Assembly: GCA_965216225.1 (NCBI GenBank)
Contig: CBDCFF010000022.1
Location: 1 to 64,000 of the forward strand
Direction: 5' to 3'
DNA from: 3107 sp965216225
Lineage (GTDB): Bacteria; Pseudomonadota; Alphaproteobacteria; Rhodobacterales; Rhodobacteraceae
DNA length: 64,000 nt
Below are positions 8,535-17,169 of the stretch, one piece after another. The position numbers and the translations under genes are program-made. The notes under the pieces were generated by a model, which ran no database searches, was not told the origin of the DNA, and was given only the letters and a program-made list of their open reading frames with translations. Positions within the stretch are counted from its first letter, which is position 1, and every line of letters begins with the position of its first letter.

Positions 8535-9773
8535 ATGCCGCTTCTGGTGATGAAATTCGGGGGAACCTCGGTCGGGTCGCCTGACCGGATCAGGCGCGCC
8601 GCCAAGCGTGTCGGCGCCGAAGTCGCCAGGGGACATGATGTCATTGTCATCGTCTCGGCCATGTCCGGGGAAACCAACAGACTGGTCGGCCTGGTGTCGG
8701 AAACATCGCCGCTGTTTGACGCCCGTGAATATGATGCCGTGGTCAGTTCGGGCGAGAACGTGACCGCCGGCCTGATGGCGCTGACATTGCAGGAAATGGA
8801 TGTCCCGGCGCGTAGCTGGCAGGGCTGGCAGGTGCCGCTGCGGACCAACTCTTCCCACTCTGCCGCGCGGATCGAGGAAATCGGCGCCGCGCGCATCAAC
8901 CGGAAATTCGCCGAAGGCATGAAAGTGGCCGTTGTCGCGGGCTTTCAGGGGATCGGCGACGACCATCGCATCACAACCCTGGGCCGGGGCGGGTCGGACA
9001 CGACCGCAGTCGCCTTCGCCGCCGCCTTCGGGGCAGAGCGGTGCGACATCCATACCGATGTCGATGGCGTCTATACCACCGATCCGCGAATCAGCGCCAA
9101 AGCGCGCAAGCTGGACCGGATCGCCTATGAAGAGATGCTGGAGCTTGCCAGTCTCGGCGCCAGGGTGCTGCAAACCCGCTCGGTCGAACTGGCCATGCGC
9201 TACAAGGTAAAGCTGCGCGTCATGTCGAGCTTTGGCGAGCAATCTGACGATGCAGGCACGCTGGTCTGCGATGAGGAGGAAATCATGGAATTCAGAATTG
9301 TTTCCGGCGTCGCCCATTCGCGCGACGAAGCCCAGATGACCCTCGTTTCGGTCGCTGACCGCCCCGGCATTGCGGCGGCGATCTTTGGCCCCCTGTCAGA
9401 GGCCGGCGTGAACGTGGACATGATTGTCCAGAACATTTCCGAGGAAGGCCGCACCGACATGACCTTTTCTCTGCCCACCGATCAGGTACTGCGCGCCGAA
9501 AGGGCCATGCAGGCCGCGAGGGAAGCAGGTGAAATCAACTTTCACAAGCTGATCACCGACACCAATGTCGCCAAGGTTTCCGTCGTCGGGATCGGGATGC
9601 GCAGCCACGCAGGCGTTGCCGCCCGGATGTTCAGGGCGCTGCACGCGGAAGGCATCAACATCAAGGTCATCACAACCTCAGAGATCAAGATTTCCGTCCT
9701 CATCGAACGGAAATACATGGAACTTGCCGTGCAAGCCCTGCATGATGCCTTTGAACTGGAAAAAGCCGATTAG
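8535..9773 (+). CDS. lysC: Aspartate kinase
   Basis: It phosphorylates aspartate at the entry of the lysine, threonine, methionine and diaminopimelate pathways. The 412 residues begin MPLLVMKFGGTSVGSPDRI (KFGGTS phosphate-binding motif); GRGGSDTTAVAFAAAF lies in the kinase domain. Two C-terminal ACT regulatory domains follow (VADRPGIAAAIFGPLSEAGVNVDMI, and VSVVGIGMRSHAGVAARMFRALHAEGINI). The ATG at 8535 places the motif at the usual distance; the longer open frame from 8421 has no family support. It is followed after 9 bp by ptsP, a common pairing in this order. Confidence 0.95.
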   Translation: MPLLVMKFGGTSVGSPDRIRRAAKRVGAEVARGHDVIVIVSAMSGETNRLVGLVSETSPLFDAREYDAVVSSGENVTAGLMALTLQEMDVPARSWQGWQVPLRTNSSHSAARIEEIGAARINRKFAEGMKVAVVAGFQGIGDDHRITTLGRGGSDTTAVAFAAAFGAERCDIHTDVDGVYTTDPRISAKARKLDRIAYEEMLELASLGARVLQTRSVELAMRYKVKLRVMSSFGEQSDDAGTLVCDEEEIMEFRIVSGVAHSRDEAQMTLVSVADRPGIAAAIFGPLSEAGVNVDMIVQNISEEGRTDMTFSLPTDQVLRAERAMQAAREAGEINFHKLITDTNVAKVSVVGIGMRSHAGVAARMFRALHAEGINIKVITTSEIKISVLIERKYMELAVQALHDAFELEKAD

Positions 9774-9782
9774 GCGGGGCCG

Positions 9783-12026
9783 ATGGCCGAACAGACGGAA
9801 AGCGAAAGCCGCAGGCTTCTCGGGCGGTTGCGCGAAGCGCTGGCTGCGGACGGCGCCGGTCAGGAACGGCTGGACCGGATAACGCATCTGGTTGCCGATT
9901 CGATGCAGGCCGAGGTCTGTTCGATCTACCTGTTCCGCGACGAGGAAACGCTGGAACTTTGCGCGACCCTGGGCCTGAAACCCGGATCGGTCCACCGGAC
10001 CCGCCTGCGTCTGGGCGAAGGTCTGGTCGGCCGTGTCGCGAAATCCTCGCAGCCGATCAACACGGCTGACGCGCCGTCCGAAAAGGGCTTCCGCTACATG
10101 CCGGAAACCGGCGAAGAGGTGTTTCCCTCGTTCCTCGGCGTCCCCATCCAGCGGCTGGGGGAACGCCTTGGCGTGCTGGTGGTTCAGTCCAAGGATGCGC
10201 GCGAATATTCGGGCGATGCGATCTATGCGCTGGAAGTCGTCGCCATGGTGCTGGCCGAAATGACCGAACTGGGCGCCTTTGTCGGGGAAGGCGCGGCGCT
10301 GTCGGCGCTCCATCAGCAACCGGTCACGATCCGGGGCGGTGTCGCGCAGGAAGGCACCGCCGAGGGGCATGTCTATCTGCACGAGCCGCGGGTGACTGTC
10401 ACCCGCCCCATCGCCGAAGACCCGCAGCACGAACTTCGGCGGCTGAACGACGCGATCGATTCGCTGCGCGTGTCGGTCGATGAAATGCTCGACGCCCAGC
10501 GCGGTGGCGACAGGGAACAGCTTCAGGTTCTGGAAGCCTACCGGATGTTCGCCAATTCCAGGGGCTGGATGCGCAGGATGGAGGAGGACATCGCCCGTGG
10601 CCTCAGCGCCGAGTCGGCGGTCGAGAAGGAACAGTCTTCGGCCAGGGCGCGCTTCAGCCAGGTGCCTGACCCCTATCTGCGCGACCGGCTGCACGATCTG
10701 GACGATCTGTCGAACCGGCTGCTGCGCATCCTTACCGGTCAGGGGCAGGATACCGGGGCCGACATGCCCGATGATCCGGTCCTCGTGGCGCGCAATATCG
10801 GGCCGGCCGAACTGCTGGATTACGGGCGAAAGCTGAAGGGCATCATTCTGGAGGAAGGCTCGGTCGGCTCTCACGCGACCATCGTGGCGCGGGCGCTGGC
10901 GATTCCGCTGGTCATTCACGCCGAACGCATCACCAACGAGGCGCTGAACGGCGATCACGTCATGATTGACGGGGAACAGGGCGTGGTGCATCTGCGCCCC
11001 GGCGACAGCATTCTGGCGGCGTTCCGCGACAAGATTGCAATGCAGGCCCAGGCGCAGGAGCGTTATCGTTCGATACGTGAAAAACCCGCAAGAACGCTGT
11101 CGGGCGAAGTCGTCACACTGACCATGAATGCCGGTCTGATGGCCGATCTTCCGTCGCTGAAAGGCTCGGGCGCCGAGGGTGTGGGCCTGTTCCGCACGGA
11201 ACTGCAATTCCTGATCCGCAACAAGATGCCCCGCCGGGGGGAACTGGCCGCGCTTTATTCGCGCGTCATGGATGCAGCGGGCGACAAGCAGGTCGTGTTC
11301 CGTACCCTTGACATCGGCTCTGACAAGGTTCTGCCCTACATGAAGCCGCAGGATGAACCCAACCCGGCCCTGGGCTGGCGCGCGATCCGCGTCGGCCTTG
11401 ACAAGCCGGGCGTGATGCGGATGCAGGCGCAGGCCCTGCTGCGCGCCGCCGGGGGCCGCCCCCTGTCGGTCATGTTTCCGATGATTGCGCAGTTCGAGGA
11501 ATTCATATCGGCGCGCGATCTGTTCCTGCGCGAGGTGGAGCGCGAAGAACATCTGGGCCATCGACTGCCCGGCGCGCTGAAAATCGGGGCCATGCTGGAA
11601 ACGCCGTCGCTGGCCTTCGCGCCCCGGCAGTTCTTTGAACTCGCGGATTTCATATCCATCGGCGGCAATGACCTGAAACAGTTCTTCTTTGCCGCCGACC
11701 GGGAAAACGAACTGGTTCGCCGCCGGTATGACACGCTGAATGTCAGTTTTCTCGGCCTGATCGAACAGATCGCGCAGCGCTGCGACGATGCCGGTACGCC
11801 GGTGTCATTCTGCGGCGAGGACGCCGGCCGCCCGGTCGAGGCGCTGTGCTTTGCAGCTATCGGCCTGCGCACCCTGTCCATGCGGGCGGCCTCTATCGGA
11901 CCGGTCAAACATCTGCTGAGGCACAGCAATCTCCGGGCGGTGCGAGAGGTCATCGACGAGGCCCGCGCCTCGGGCCGGCAATCGGTTCGCCCGGCGGTCA
12001 TGGCGTGGCTGCGGAACAATGGTTGA
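9783..12026 (+). CDS. ptsP: Phosphoenolpyruvate-protein phosphotransferase, EI-Ntr type
   Basis: This is enzyme I of the nitrogen phosphotransferase system; it takes phosphate from PEP and passes it to NPr. In order: an N-terminal GAF domain (about residues 1-160; SMQAEVCSIYLFRDEETLELCATLGL), the PEP-utilising N-terminal and mobile domains with the phosphorylated His364 in GSHATIVARALAIPLV, and a C-terminal TIM barrel with LFRTELQFLIRNKMP, FISIGGNDLKQFFFAADR and the conserved Cys in VSFCGEDAGRP. The 747-residue length and the GAF domain distinguish PtsP from the sugar-system PtsI. It is probably co-transcribed with lysC. Confidence 0.94.
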   Translation: MAEQTESESRRLLGRLREALAADGAGQERLDRITHLVADSMQAEVCSIYLFRDEETLELCATLGLKPGSVHRTRLRLGEGLVGRVAKSSQPINTADAPSEKGFRYMPETGEEVFPSFLGVPIQRLGERLGVLVVQSKDAREYSGDAIYALEVVAMVLAEMTELGAFVGEGAALSALHQQPVTIRGGVAQEGTAEGHVYLHEPRVTVTRPIAEDPQHELRRLNDAIDSLRVSVDEMLDAQRGGDREQLQVLEAYRMFANSRGWMRRMEEDIARGLSAESAVEKEQSSARARFSQVPDPYLRDRLHDLDDLSNRLLRILTGQGQDTGADMPDDPVLVARNIGPAELLDYGRKLKGIILEEGSVGSHATIVARALAIPLVIHAERITNEALNGDHVMIDGEQGVVHLRPGDSILAAFRDKIAMQAQAQERYRSIREKPARTLSGEVVTLTMNAGLMADLPSLKGSGAEGVGLFRTELQFLIRNKMPRRGELAALYSRVMDAAGDKQVVFRTLDIGSDKVLPYMKPQDEPNPALGWRAIRVGLDKPGVMRMQAQALLRAAGGRPLSVMFPMIAQFEEFISARDLFLREVEREEHLGHRLPGALKIGAMLETPSLAFAPRQFFELADFISIGGNDLKQFFFAADRENELVRRRYDTLNVSFLGLIEQIAQRCDDAGTPVSFCGEDAGRPVEALCFAAIGLRTLSMRAASIGPVKHLLRHSNLRAVREVIDEARASGRQSVRPAVMAWLRNNG

Positions 12027-12184
12027 CGATGCGGTTGACGATACGGTTGACGCCGCCGACCGGCCTTCGGCGAGAACCTGCCGGATGATCAGGCGGGCAA
12101 GCCCGGGGAAGACGCATCCGGATCACCGGGTTCATGGGCAGAGGCCCCGGCGGGGCGGGCATCCGGAATCCGTTCCGGCGCAAA

Positions 12185-12676
12185 TCACCCCCCGACCGCC
12201 CGCTCCACCATGCCCTGAACGCCCTTCCACGCCCCCAAAACCAGCTCCAGGCCCAGAACGCGATCCGGGTTGGTGGGCGGCGGCATCTTCACGCCTTGCA
12301 GTTTTTTGAAACCGAAGCGGCCGTAATAGGGTGCATCCCCTACCAGCATCGCGCGTTCCCAGCAGGAGCGTTCCGCGCACCGCAGGCTTTCCAGTATCAG
12401 ACAGCCGCCCAGACCTTCGCCCTGCCGGGTGGGATGCACCGCAATGGGTCCCAGAAGCAGAACCCTTCGCCCCGCCACCGTCACCGGCCAGCACCGGATC
12501 GCTGCGGCCAGTATTCCGCCACCGTCGCGGGCGACAAGACACAGACCGGATACCGGCGCGATACCGGCGCGCAACCGATAGGACGAAAGCGCCTCTCGTC
12601 CCGGCGCGAAACACAGATCAAACAGCGCTTCGACCTCCCACCGGTCGTCGCCCGTCTCTGGACCGAGTGTGATCAC
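12185..12676 (-). CDS. GNAT family N-acetyltransferase
   Basis: A 163-residue single-domain GNAT protein of the YhbS-like kind. The acetyl-CoA pyrophosphate loop is visible as LGPIAVHPTRQGEGLGGCLILESL, followed by AMLVGDAPYYGRFGFKK, a hallmark of that subgroup. The substrate is not predictable. It converges with ptsP across a 158-bp gap in which I see no clear gene or terminator. Confidence 0.85.
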   Translation of the reverse strand: MITLGPETGDDRWEVEALFDLCFAPGREALSSYRLRAGIAPVSGLCLVARDGGGILAAAIRCWPVTVAGRRVLLLGPIAVHPTRQGEGLGGCLILESLRCAERSCWERAMLVGDAPYYGRFGFKKLQGVKMPPPTNPDRVLGLELVLGAWKGVQGMVERAVGG

Positions 12677-12907
12677 TCCAACCTGTCCCCGCGGGGCGCT
12701 GCCCTCACCCCTTGCCAGAAATTTCCGTCAACCATGAAATCCGGTCTTGCCTGTCCCCGGAATTGATCTAGCACGGGGCCGGTTGCACGGCAACGGACGC
12801 AATTTCCATGGTCGGGCCGGATCGCGACCGCCCGCAGATGTCTTTGTGGTTTCCTTGCACGCATATTGCCCTTAACCTGCCCGCGATACGGAAACCGGGG
12901 TGGCGGG

Positions 12908-13216
12908 ATGAAAGGCTGTATTGGCGTGATCGGCGGCTCCGGCGTGTATGAGATCAAGGGCCTTCGCGATGCCCGATGGACCCGTGTTGAAACGCCGCGG
13001 GGCGTCCCGTCCGACGCAATCCTTACCGGGTGGCCGGGCAATGCCGCCATGGCCCGCGCCACCGTGGCCGGGTTGCCCGGCCTGCCTGGCCATGAACGCG
13101 CGCCATGCCCCTGCGGCTGCGACCGGGCGCTTGACAATGCCATCCTGACCGCCCCGGACAGGCGCGCCCCGGAACTTGTTGCAAAACTGGACGCTGTTGC
13201 GGGTCGTGTGCTCTGA
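12908..13216 (+). pseudogene. mtnP: Internally deleted S-methyl-5'-thioadenosine phosphorylase
   Basis: The first 34 residues (MKGCIGVIGGSGVYEIKGL, then a segment ending SDAIL) match the N terminus of MtnP, and the last 50 (ATVAGLPGLPGHERAPCPCGCDRAL, then NAILTAPDRR through LDAVAGRVL) match its C terminus. The intervening roughly 200 residues, including the phosphate- and substrate-binding core, are missing, yet the 102-residue frame stays open. It sits directly upstream of apt, as mtnP does in relatives. The product cannot be catalytic; whether the residual ORF is translated is unknown. Confidence 0.8.
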
Positions 13217-13229
13217 TACAAATCGCACG

Positions 13230-13277
13230 GGTTGGAAACGAACGGGATGAACAGGTTGGAAACGAACGGGATGAACG
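13230..13277 (+). repeat. 24-bp tandem duplication at the apt start
   Basis: GGTTGGAAACGAACGGGATG recurs with a 24-bp period (starts at 13230 and 13254). Because the period is a multiple of three it duplicates the ribosome-binding and start region in frame, giving two successive ATG codons, each following an identical GGGATGAAC context. The second copy leads into the conserved MNAGKTVRDYIRTI of Apt. Confidence 0.85.
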
Positions 13278-13810
13278 CCGGGAAAACCGTCAGGGATTAT
13301 ATCCGCACCATCGTCGATTTCCCCCATGAAGGGATCATGTTTCGCGATGTCACCACGCTTTTCGCCGATCCGCGCGGGTTGCGGATGGCCGTCGATCAGA
13401 TGCTGCATCCCTTTGCCGGTCAGCGGATTGACAAGGTGGTCGGTCTGGAAGCGCGTGGTTTCATCCTGGGCGGGGCCATTGCGCATCAACTGGCGCTGGG
13501 CTTCGTGCCGGTCCGCAAGAAGGGCAAGCTGCCGGGCGCCATCATCAGCCAGGACTACCGGCTGGAATATGGCGAGGCGATTGTCGAAATTCACGATGAC
13601 GCCATTGAAGCCGGTGAAAAAGTCCTGCTGGTCGATGACCTGCTGGCGACCGGAGGCACCGCCGAGGCCGGAATCAAGCTGATCGAACGGCTGGGGGGCG
13701 AGATTGTCGGCTGCGCCTTCATCATCAACTTGCCGCAGCTTGGCGGGCAGGAAAAACTGGAGGCCATGGGGATGAATGTGCATGTGCTCTGCGAATTCGG
13801 GGGGCTCTGA
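13271..13810 (+). CDS. apt: Adenine phosphoribosyltransferase
   Basis: It salvages adenine with PRPP to AMP. The 179 residues have VDFPHEGIMFRDVTTLFADP at the N terminus, GLEARGFILGGAIAHQL, FVPVRKKGKLPG and the PRPP loop VLLVDDLLATGGTAEAGI. I chose the ATG at 13271, after the second unit of a 24-bp tandem repeat; starts at 13247 or 13232 would add repeat-encoded residues. Adenine is a by-product of methylthioadenosine breakdown, which makes the deleted mtnP upstream a logical former operon partner. Confidence 0.94.
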   Translation: MNAGKTVRDYIRTIVDFPHEGIMFRDVTTLFADPRGLRMAVDQMLHPFAGQRIDKVVGLEARGFILGGAIAHQLALGFVPVRKKGKLPGAIISQDYRLEYGEAIVEIHDDAIEAGEKVLLVDDLLATGGTAEAGIKLIERLGGEIVGCAFIINLPQLGGQEKLEAMGMNVHVLCEFGGL

Positions 13811-13870
13811 TGCCGTCAGCAGCCGCCGCCGCCGCCGGAACATCTGTTGCCGGATGAAAGGGCGTCACGT

Positions 13871-15283
13871 TCATGCAGCGAAGATCGCGCCCGGATTCAT
13901 GATGCCCGCCGGATCGAGCGCGCCCTTGACAGCCCGCATCGCGGACAGCCCGGCGGGGTCGGCGTAGCGCCGCATATCACGCACCTTCAGGCGTCCGACG
14001 CCATGTTCAGCGGCCACCGAACCCCCAAGTTCGTGAACCAGATCATGGACCGCGCGCCTGATTTCATCCCGTTGCGCCTCGAACGCCTCGCGCCTTCTGC
14101 CCCTGGCCGGAAAGACATTGTAATGCAGGTTTCCATCGCCGACATGTCCGAAGCAGTTGATCCGGAAATCGCCAACCGCCCGGACCAGCGGTCCCGCGCG
14201 TTCGATGAATTCCGGGATTGCGCCAAGCGGAACCGATATGTCGTGCGACGAAATAGCACCGATGCGCCGGTTTGCCACCGGCAGCGCCTCGCGCACCACC
14301 CAGAAATCGGCGCGGTGTGCTTCCGAGCGGGCAAGCCAGCCATCCAGAATCAGCCCGGTTTCCGCGCCCTCTTCAAACAGCAGGTCGAGACTGTCGGCAA
14401 GCGGCAGGGCCGCTGGCGCGCCAAGGTCGATCAGGACCGCCCAATCCGGCGGCATCCGAAACGGCAGACGGACATCCGGCAAGGTCTCTGAAATGAAATC
14501 AAGGCCCTGCCGGTTCATGAGTTCAAATGCAGAGATGTTGTCGCCAAGCCGTTCGTGCGCCAGTGACAGCAGACGCAGTGCGGCGGCAGGGTCCGGGACA
14601 GCCAGCAGCGCCGCCGCCTGTGTTGCGGGGCGGGCATACAGGCGCAGGCTTGCTGCGGTGATGATGCCCAGCGTGCCTTCCGATCCGATCAGAAGGTCGC
14701 GCAGGTCATAGCCCAGATTGTCCTTGCGCAGGGCGCTCAGCCCGCGCCAGATGTCGCCATTGGGCAAGACCGCCTCCAGCCCAAGGCAAAGGGCGCGCGC
14801 ATTGCCGTAACGCAGCGTGTTCACGCCGCCCGCATTGGTTGCCAGAACGCCGCCGATCCGCGCCGTGCCCTGTGACGCAATCGCCAGCGGAAACAGACGC
14901 CCGGCCCGACCGGCGCTTTCCTGCACGCTCTGAAGCAGTGCCCCGGCCTCTGCCACCAGCGTATTTTCAATCGGATCGACGGCCCTGATGCGCGCCATGC
15001 GTTCCAGCGACATGATCAGGGGGACAGGTCCGGCGGGCATGACCTGACCGCCAACCAGCCCGGTTCCGCCGCCATAGGGAACGATCCCCACGCCCACCGC
15101 CGCACAACTGCGAACAATCGTCGAGACATCATCGGCGTTTCGGGGCAGGGCCAGAACACCGCTCCGCCCCGTGAACCTGCGACGCGGTTCTTCCAGATAA
15201 GCCGGCGGCGCCGGACGTAGGACATCATCGGGCAGCAGCGCAGAAAGGCGTTCGCGGAAAAGATCATCTGCGGCGTTCAGCAT
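13871..15283 (-). CDS. FAD-linked oxidase, D-lactate / D-2-hydroxyglutarate dehydrogenase type
   Basis: A 470-residue VAO/PCMH-fold flavoprotein. The FAD-binding segments are GVGIVPYGGGTGLVGGQVMP and SQGTARIGGVLATNAGGVNTLRYGN. The C-terminal FAD-oxidase domain has NCFGHVGDGNLHYNVF and the conserved GSVAAEHGVGRLK, with the GHVGDGN and EHGVG histidines near the active site. It most resembles the D-2-hydroxyglutarate/D-lactate dehydrogenase branch; the substrate is uncertain. It converges with apt and ends 60 bp from it. Confidence 0.88.
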   Translation of the reverse strand: MLNAADDLFRERLSALLPDDVLRPAPPAYLEEPRRRFTGRSGVLALPRNADDVSTIVRSCAAVGVGIVPYGGGTGLVGGQVMPAGPVPLIMSLERMARIRAVDPIENTLVAEAGALLQSVQESAGRAGRLFPLAIASQGTARIGGVLATNAGGVNTLRYGNARALCLGLEAVLPNGDIWRGLSALRKDNLGYDLRDLLIGSEGTLGIITAASLRLYARPATQAAALLAVPDPAAALRLLSLAHERLGDNISAFELMNRQGLDFISETLPDVRLPFRMPPDWAVLIDLGAPAALPLADSLDLLFEEGAETGLILDGWLARSEAHRADFWVVREALPVANRRIGAISSHDISVPLGAIPEFIERAGPLVRAVGDFRINCFGHVGDGNLHYNVFPARGRRREAFEAQRDEIRRAVHDLVHELGGSVAAEHGVGRLKVRDMRRYADPAGLSAMRAVKGALDPAGIMNPGAIFAA

Positions 15284-15322
15284 GTGCAGCCTCGTGTCGC
15301 CGGTTCGCCAGGGCGGCGGCGA

Positions 15323-15907
15323 TTATCCCGCCCGGGTGCGCCCGCGCCGGTCCATGCGCAGATTGGCATAGAGCACATGCGTGCGCCAGCGGCCATTGAT
15401 CTGAAGATAACTCTGCGCCACGCCTTCATATTTGAAACCGCATTTTTCCAGAACCCCGCGCGAGGCCACGTTGCCGGGCAGGCAGGCGGCTTCGATCCGG
15501 CTGAGATCCAGCGTCGTGAAAGCATAATGCACGGCTGCCTGAATCGCCTCGCGCATGTAGCCCTGCCGGGCGTGCGCGGCGCCGATCCAGTAGCCCAGAG
15601 TGGCCGCCTGCGACGGTCCCCGGCGGATGGTGTCCAGGGTAAGCGCGCCCAGAAGCAGATCGTCCTGCCGCCGTATCATCAACAGCGGCGCCGCAGAGCC
15701 ATCACGGATCGACCTCTGCGCCCAATAGACCCGGTTGATGAAAGACCCGCGCGACAGATGATCCTGCGCCCATGAAGGCTCCCAGGGTGTCAGGAACTCT
15801 GCGCTCGTCTGGCGAAGCGCCGCCCATGCGCCATGGTCGCCACGGCGCGGCGGGCGCAGCGTCATGCGCTCGGTTTCTATCCTGATCCTGCGACCCCGCC
15901 CCAGCAT
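15323..15907 (-). CDS. GNAT acetyltransferase, RimJ/RimL-like
   Basis: A 194-residue GNAT protein with IRIETERMTLRPPRRGDHGAW at the N terminus, TLGYWIGAAHARQGYMREAI, and RIEAACLPGNVASRGVLEKCGFKYEG, the RimJ/RimL signature for N-terminal acetylation of proteins or related amines. Its start (15907) shares a base with the M16 peptidase stop, so the two are probably translated together. Confidence 0.87.
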   Translation of the reverse strand: MLGRGRRIRIETERMTLRPPRRGDHGAWAALRQTSAEFLTPWEPSWAQDHLSRGSFINRVYWAQRSIRDGSAAPLLMIRRQDDLLLGALTLDTIRRGPSQAATLGYWIGAAHARQGYMREAIQAAVHYAFTTLDLSRIEAACLPGNVASRGVLEKCGFKYEGVAQSYLQINGRWRTHVLYANLRMDRRGRTRAG

Positions 15908-17169
15908 CAGGCCACCAGGCGTTCTCGCAACTGGCCAAGATCGGGTGCGGTCGAGACCGGGCCATAGAGGGCAAGTGTCGGGGACGCGCCCGTTATCAGC
16001 CGACCGGCAAATTCACGCACCGCCGACACGGTGACGGCATCGACCTTTTCGATCATTTCCGCAGTGTCGGGCACACGCCCCCGGATGGCGATCATGCGGG
16101 CCAGATGCTCTGCCCGGTTCGAGGGGCTTTCCAGCCCCATCAGCAATCCGGCCTTCATCTGCGCGCGGGCGCGGGCGACCTCTGCCCCTGTCATGTCCTC
16201 GGCGCCGCGTTTCAGTTCATCCATGATGAGCGTGGCAAGCCGGCAAAGCTCTTCGGCCCCGGTCCCCGCATAGATCGTCGTCAGGCCGGTGTCGGCATAG
16301 GCGCCCACCTGCGCGAAGATCGCATAGCACAGGCCCCGCTTTTCGCGAATCTCCTGAAACAGGCGCGAGGACATGTTCCCGCCCAGCGCCGCCGCATATA
16401 TCTGGGCCGTGTGGATGTCAGGATCACGATAACCCGGAGTTTCAAAGGCAAGCGCGAAATGCGCCTGTTCCAGACCTTTTTCAACCCGGCTTTCGCCGCC
16501 CCTGTACCGGGCGCATTCCTGAACCACGCATGGCCGCCGCGACAGGCCCCCGAACAGCGTTTCGCCCTGGCGCACAAGCGCCTGATGATCCACCGCCCCC
16601 GCCGCCGCCAGAATCATCTGATCCGGTCCGTACCGTTCCGAGACAAACCCGGACAGGTCAGCCCTGGCAAAGCTCGATACCTGCTCTGCCGGGCCGAGGA
16701 TTGTGCGCCCCATCGGCTGATCCGGATAGGCGCATTCCTGCAACCAGTCAAAGATCACATCATCGGGGGTGTCCAGCGCCTGACCGATTTCCTGAAGAAT
16801 CACCCCGCGCTCAACCTCGATCTCTGCCGGATCGAAGATCGGGTTCAGCACGATGTCGGCGATTACATCCACCGCCAGGGGGATGTCGGCCTTCAGCATC
16901 CTGGCATAATAGGCCGTGGTCTCGCGGCTGGTATAGGCGTTGATGTATCCGCCCACATCCTCTATCGCCTCGGCAATGTCGAGTGCGGAGCGCATGGTCG
17001 TGCCCTTGAACGCCATATGCTCAAGGAAATGCGCAATGCCGTTCTGCTCTGGCCGTTCATGGCGTCCGCCGGCATTCACCCAGATGCCGACAGAGGCCGA
17101 TTGCAGCCCCGGCATATGCTCGGTAACGACGCGAAAGCCGTTGGACAGGGTATGAAGTTCAACACTCAC
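15907..17169 (-). CDS. M16 family zinc peptidase (processing peptidase-like)
   Basis: A 420-residue protein with the inverted zinc motif HFLEH (His47, Glu50, His51) in NGIAHFLEHMAFKGT, and a C-terminal M16_C domain (YGPDQMILAAAGAVDH, LCYAIFAQVGAYADTGLTTIYAGT). It is the bacterial relative of the mitochondrial processing peptidase beta subunit (PqqL/YmxG type). It overlaps the thrC stop by four bases, so thrC, this gene and the downstream GNAT look like one transcript. Confidence 0.92.
   Translation of the reverse strand: MSVELHTLSNGFRVVTEHMPGLQSASVGIWVNAGGRHERPEQNGIAHFLEHMAFKGTTMRSALDIAEAIEDVGGYINAYTSRETTAYYARMLKADIPLAVDVIADIVLNPIFDPAEIEVERGVILQEIGQALDTPDDVIFDWLQECAYPDQPMGRTILGPAEQVSSFARADLSGFVSERYGPDQMILAAAGAVDHQALVRQGETLFGGLSRRPCVVQECARYRGGESRVEKGLEQAHFALAFETPGYRDPDIHTAQIYAAALGGNMSSRLFQEIREKRGLCYAIFAQVGAYADTGLTTIYAGTGAEELCRLATLIMDELKRGAEDMTGAEVARARAQMKAGLLMGLESPSNRAEHLARMIAIRGRVPDTAEMIEKVDAVTVSAVREFAGRLITGASPTLALYGPVSTAPDLGQLRERLVA

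Noticed and set aside
12019..12309. 96-codon ORF beginning MVDDAVDDTVDAAD after ptsP
   Set aside because: Made of a short GGTTGACGATNCGG repeat and then antisense to the GNAT gene; no family resemblance or good ribosome-binding site.
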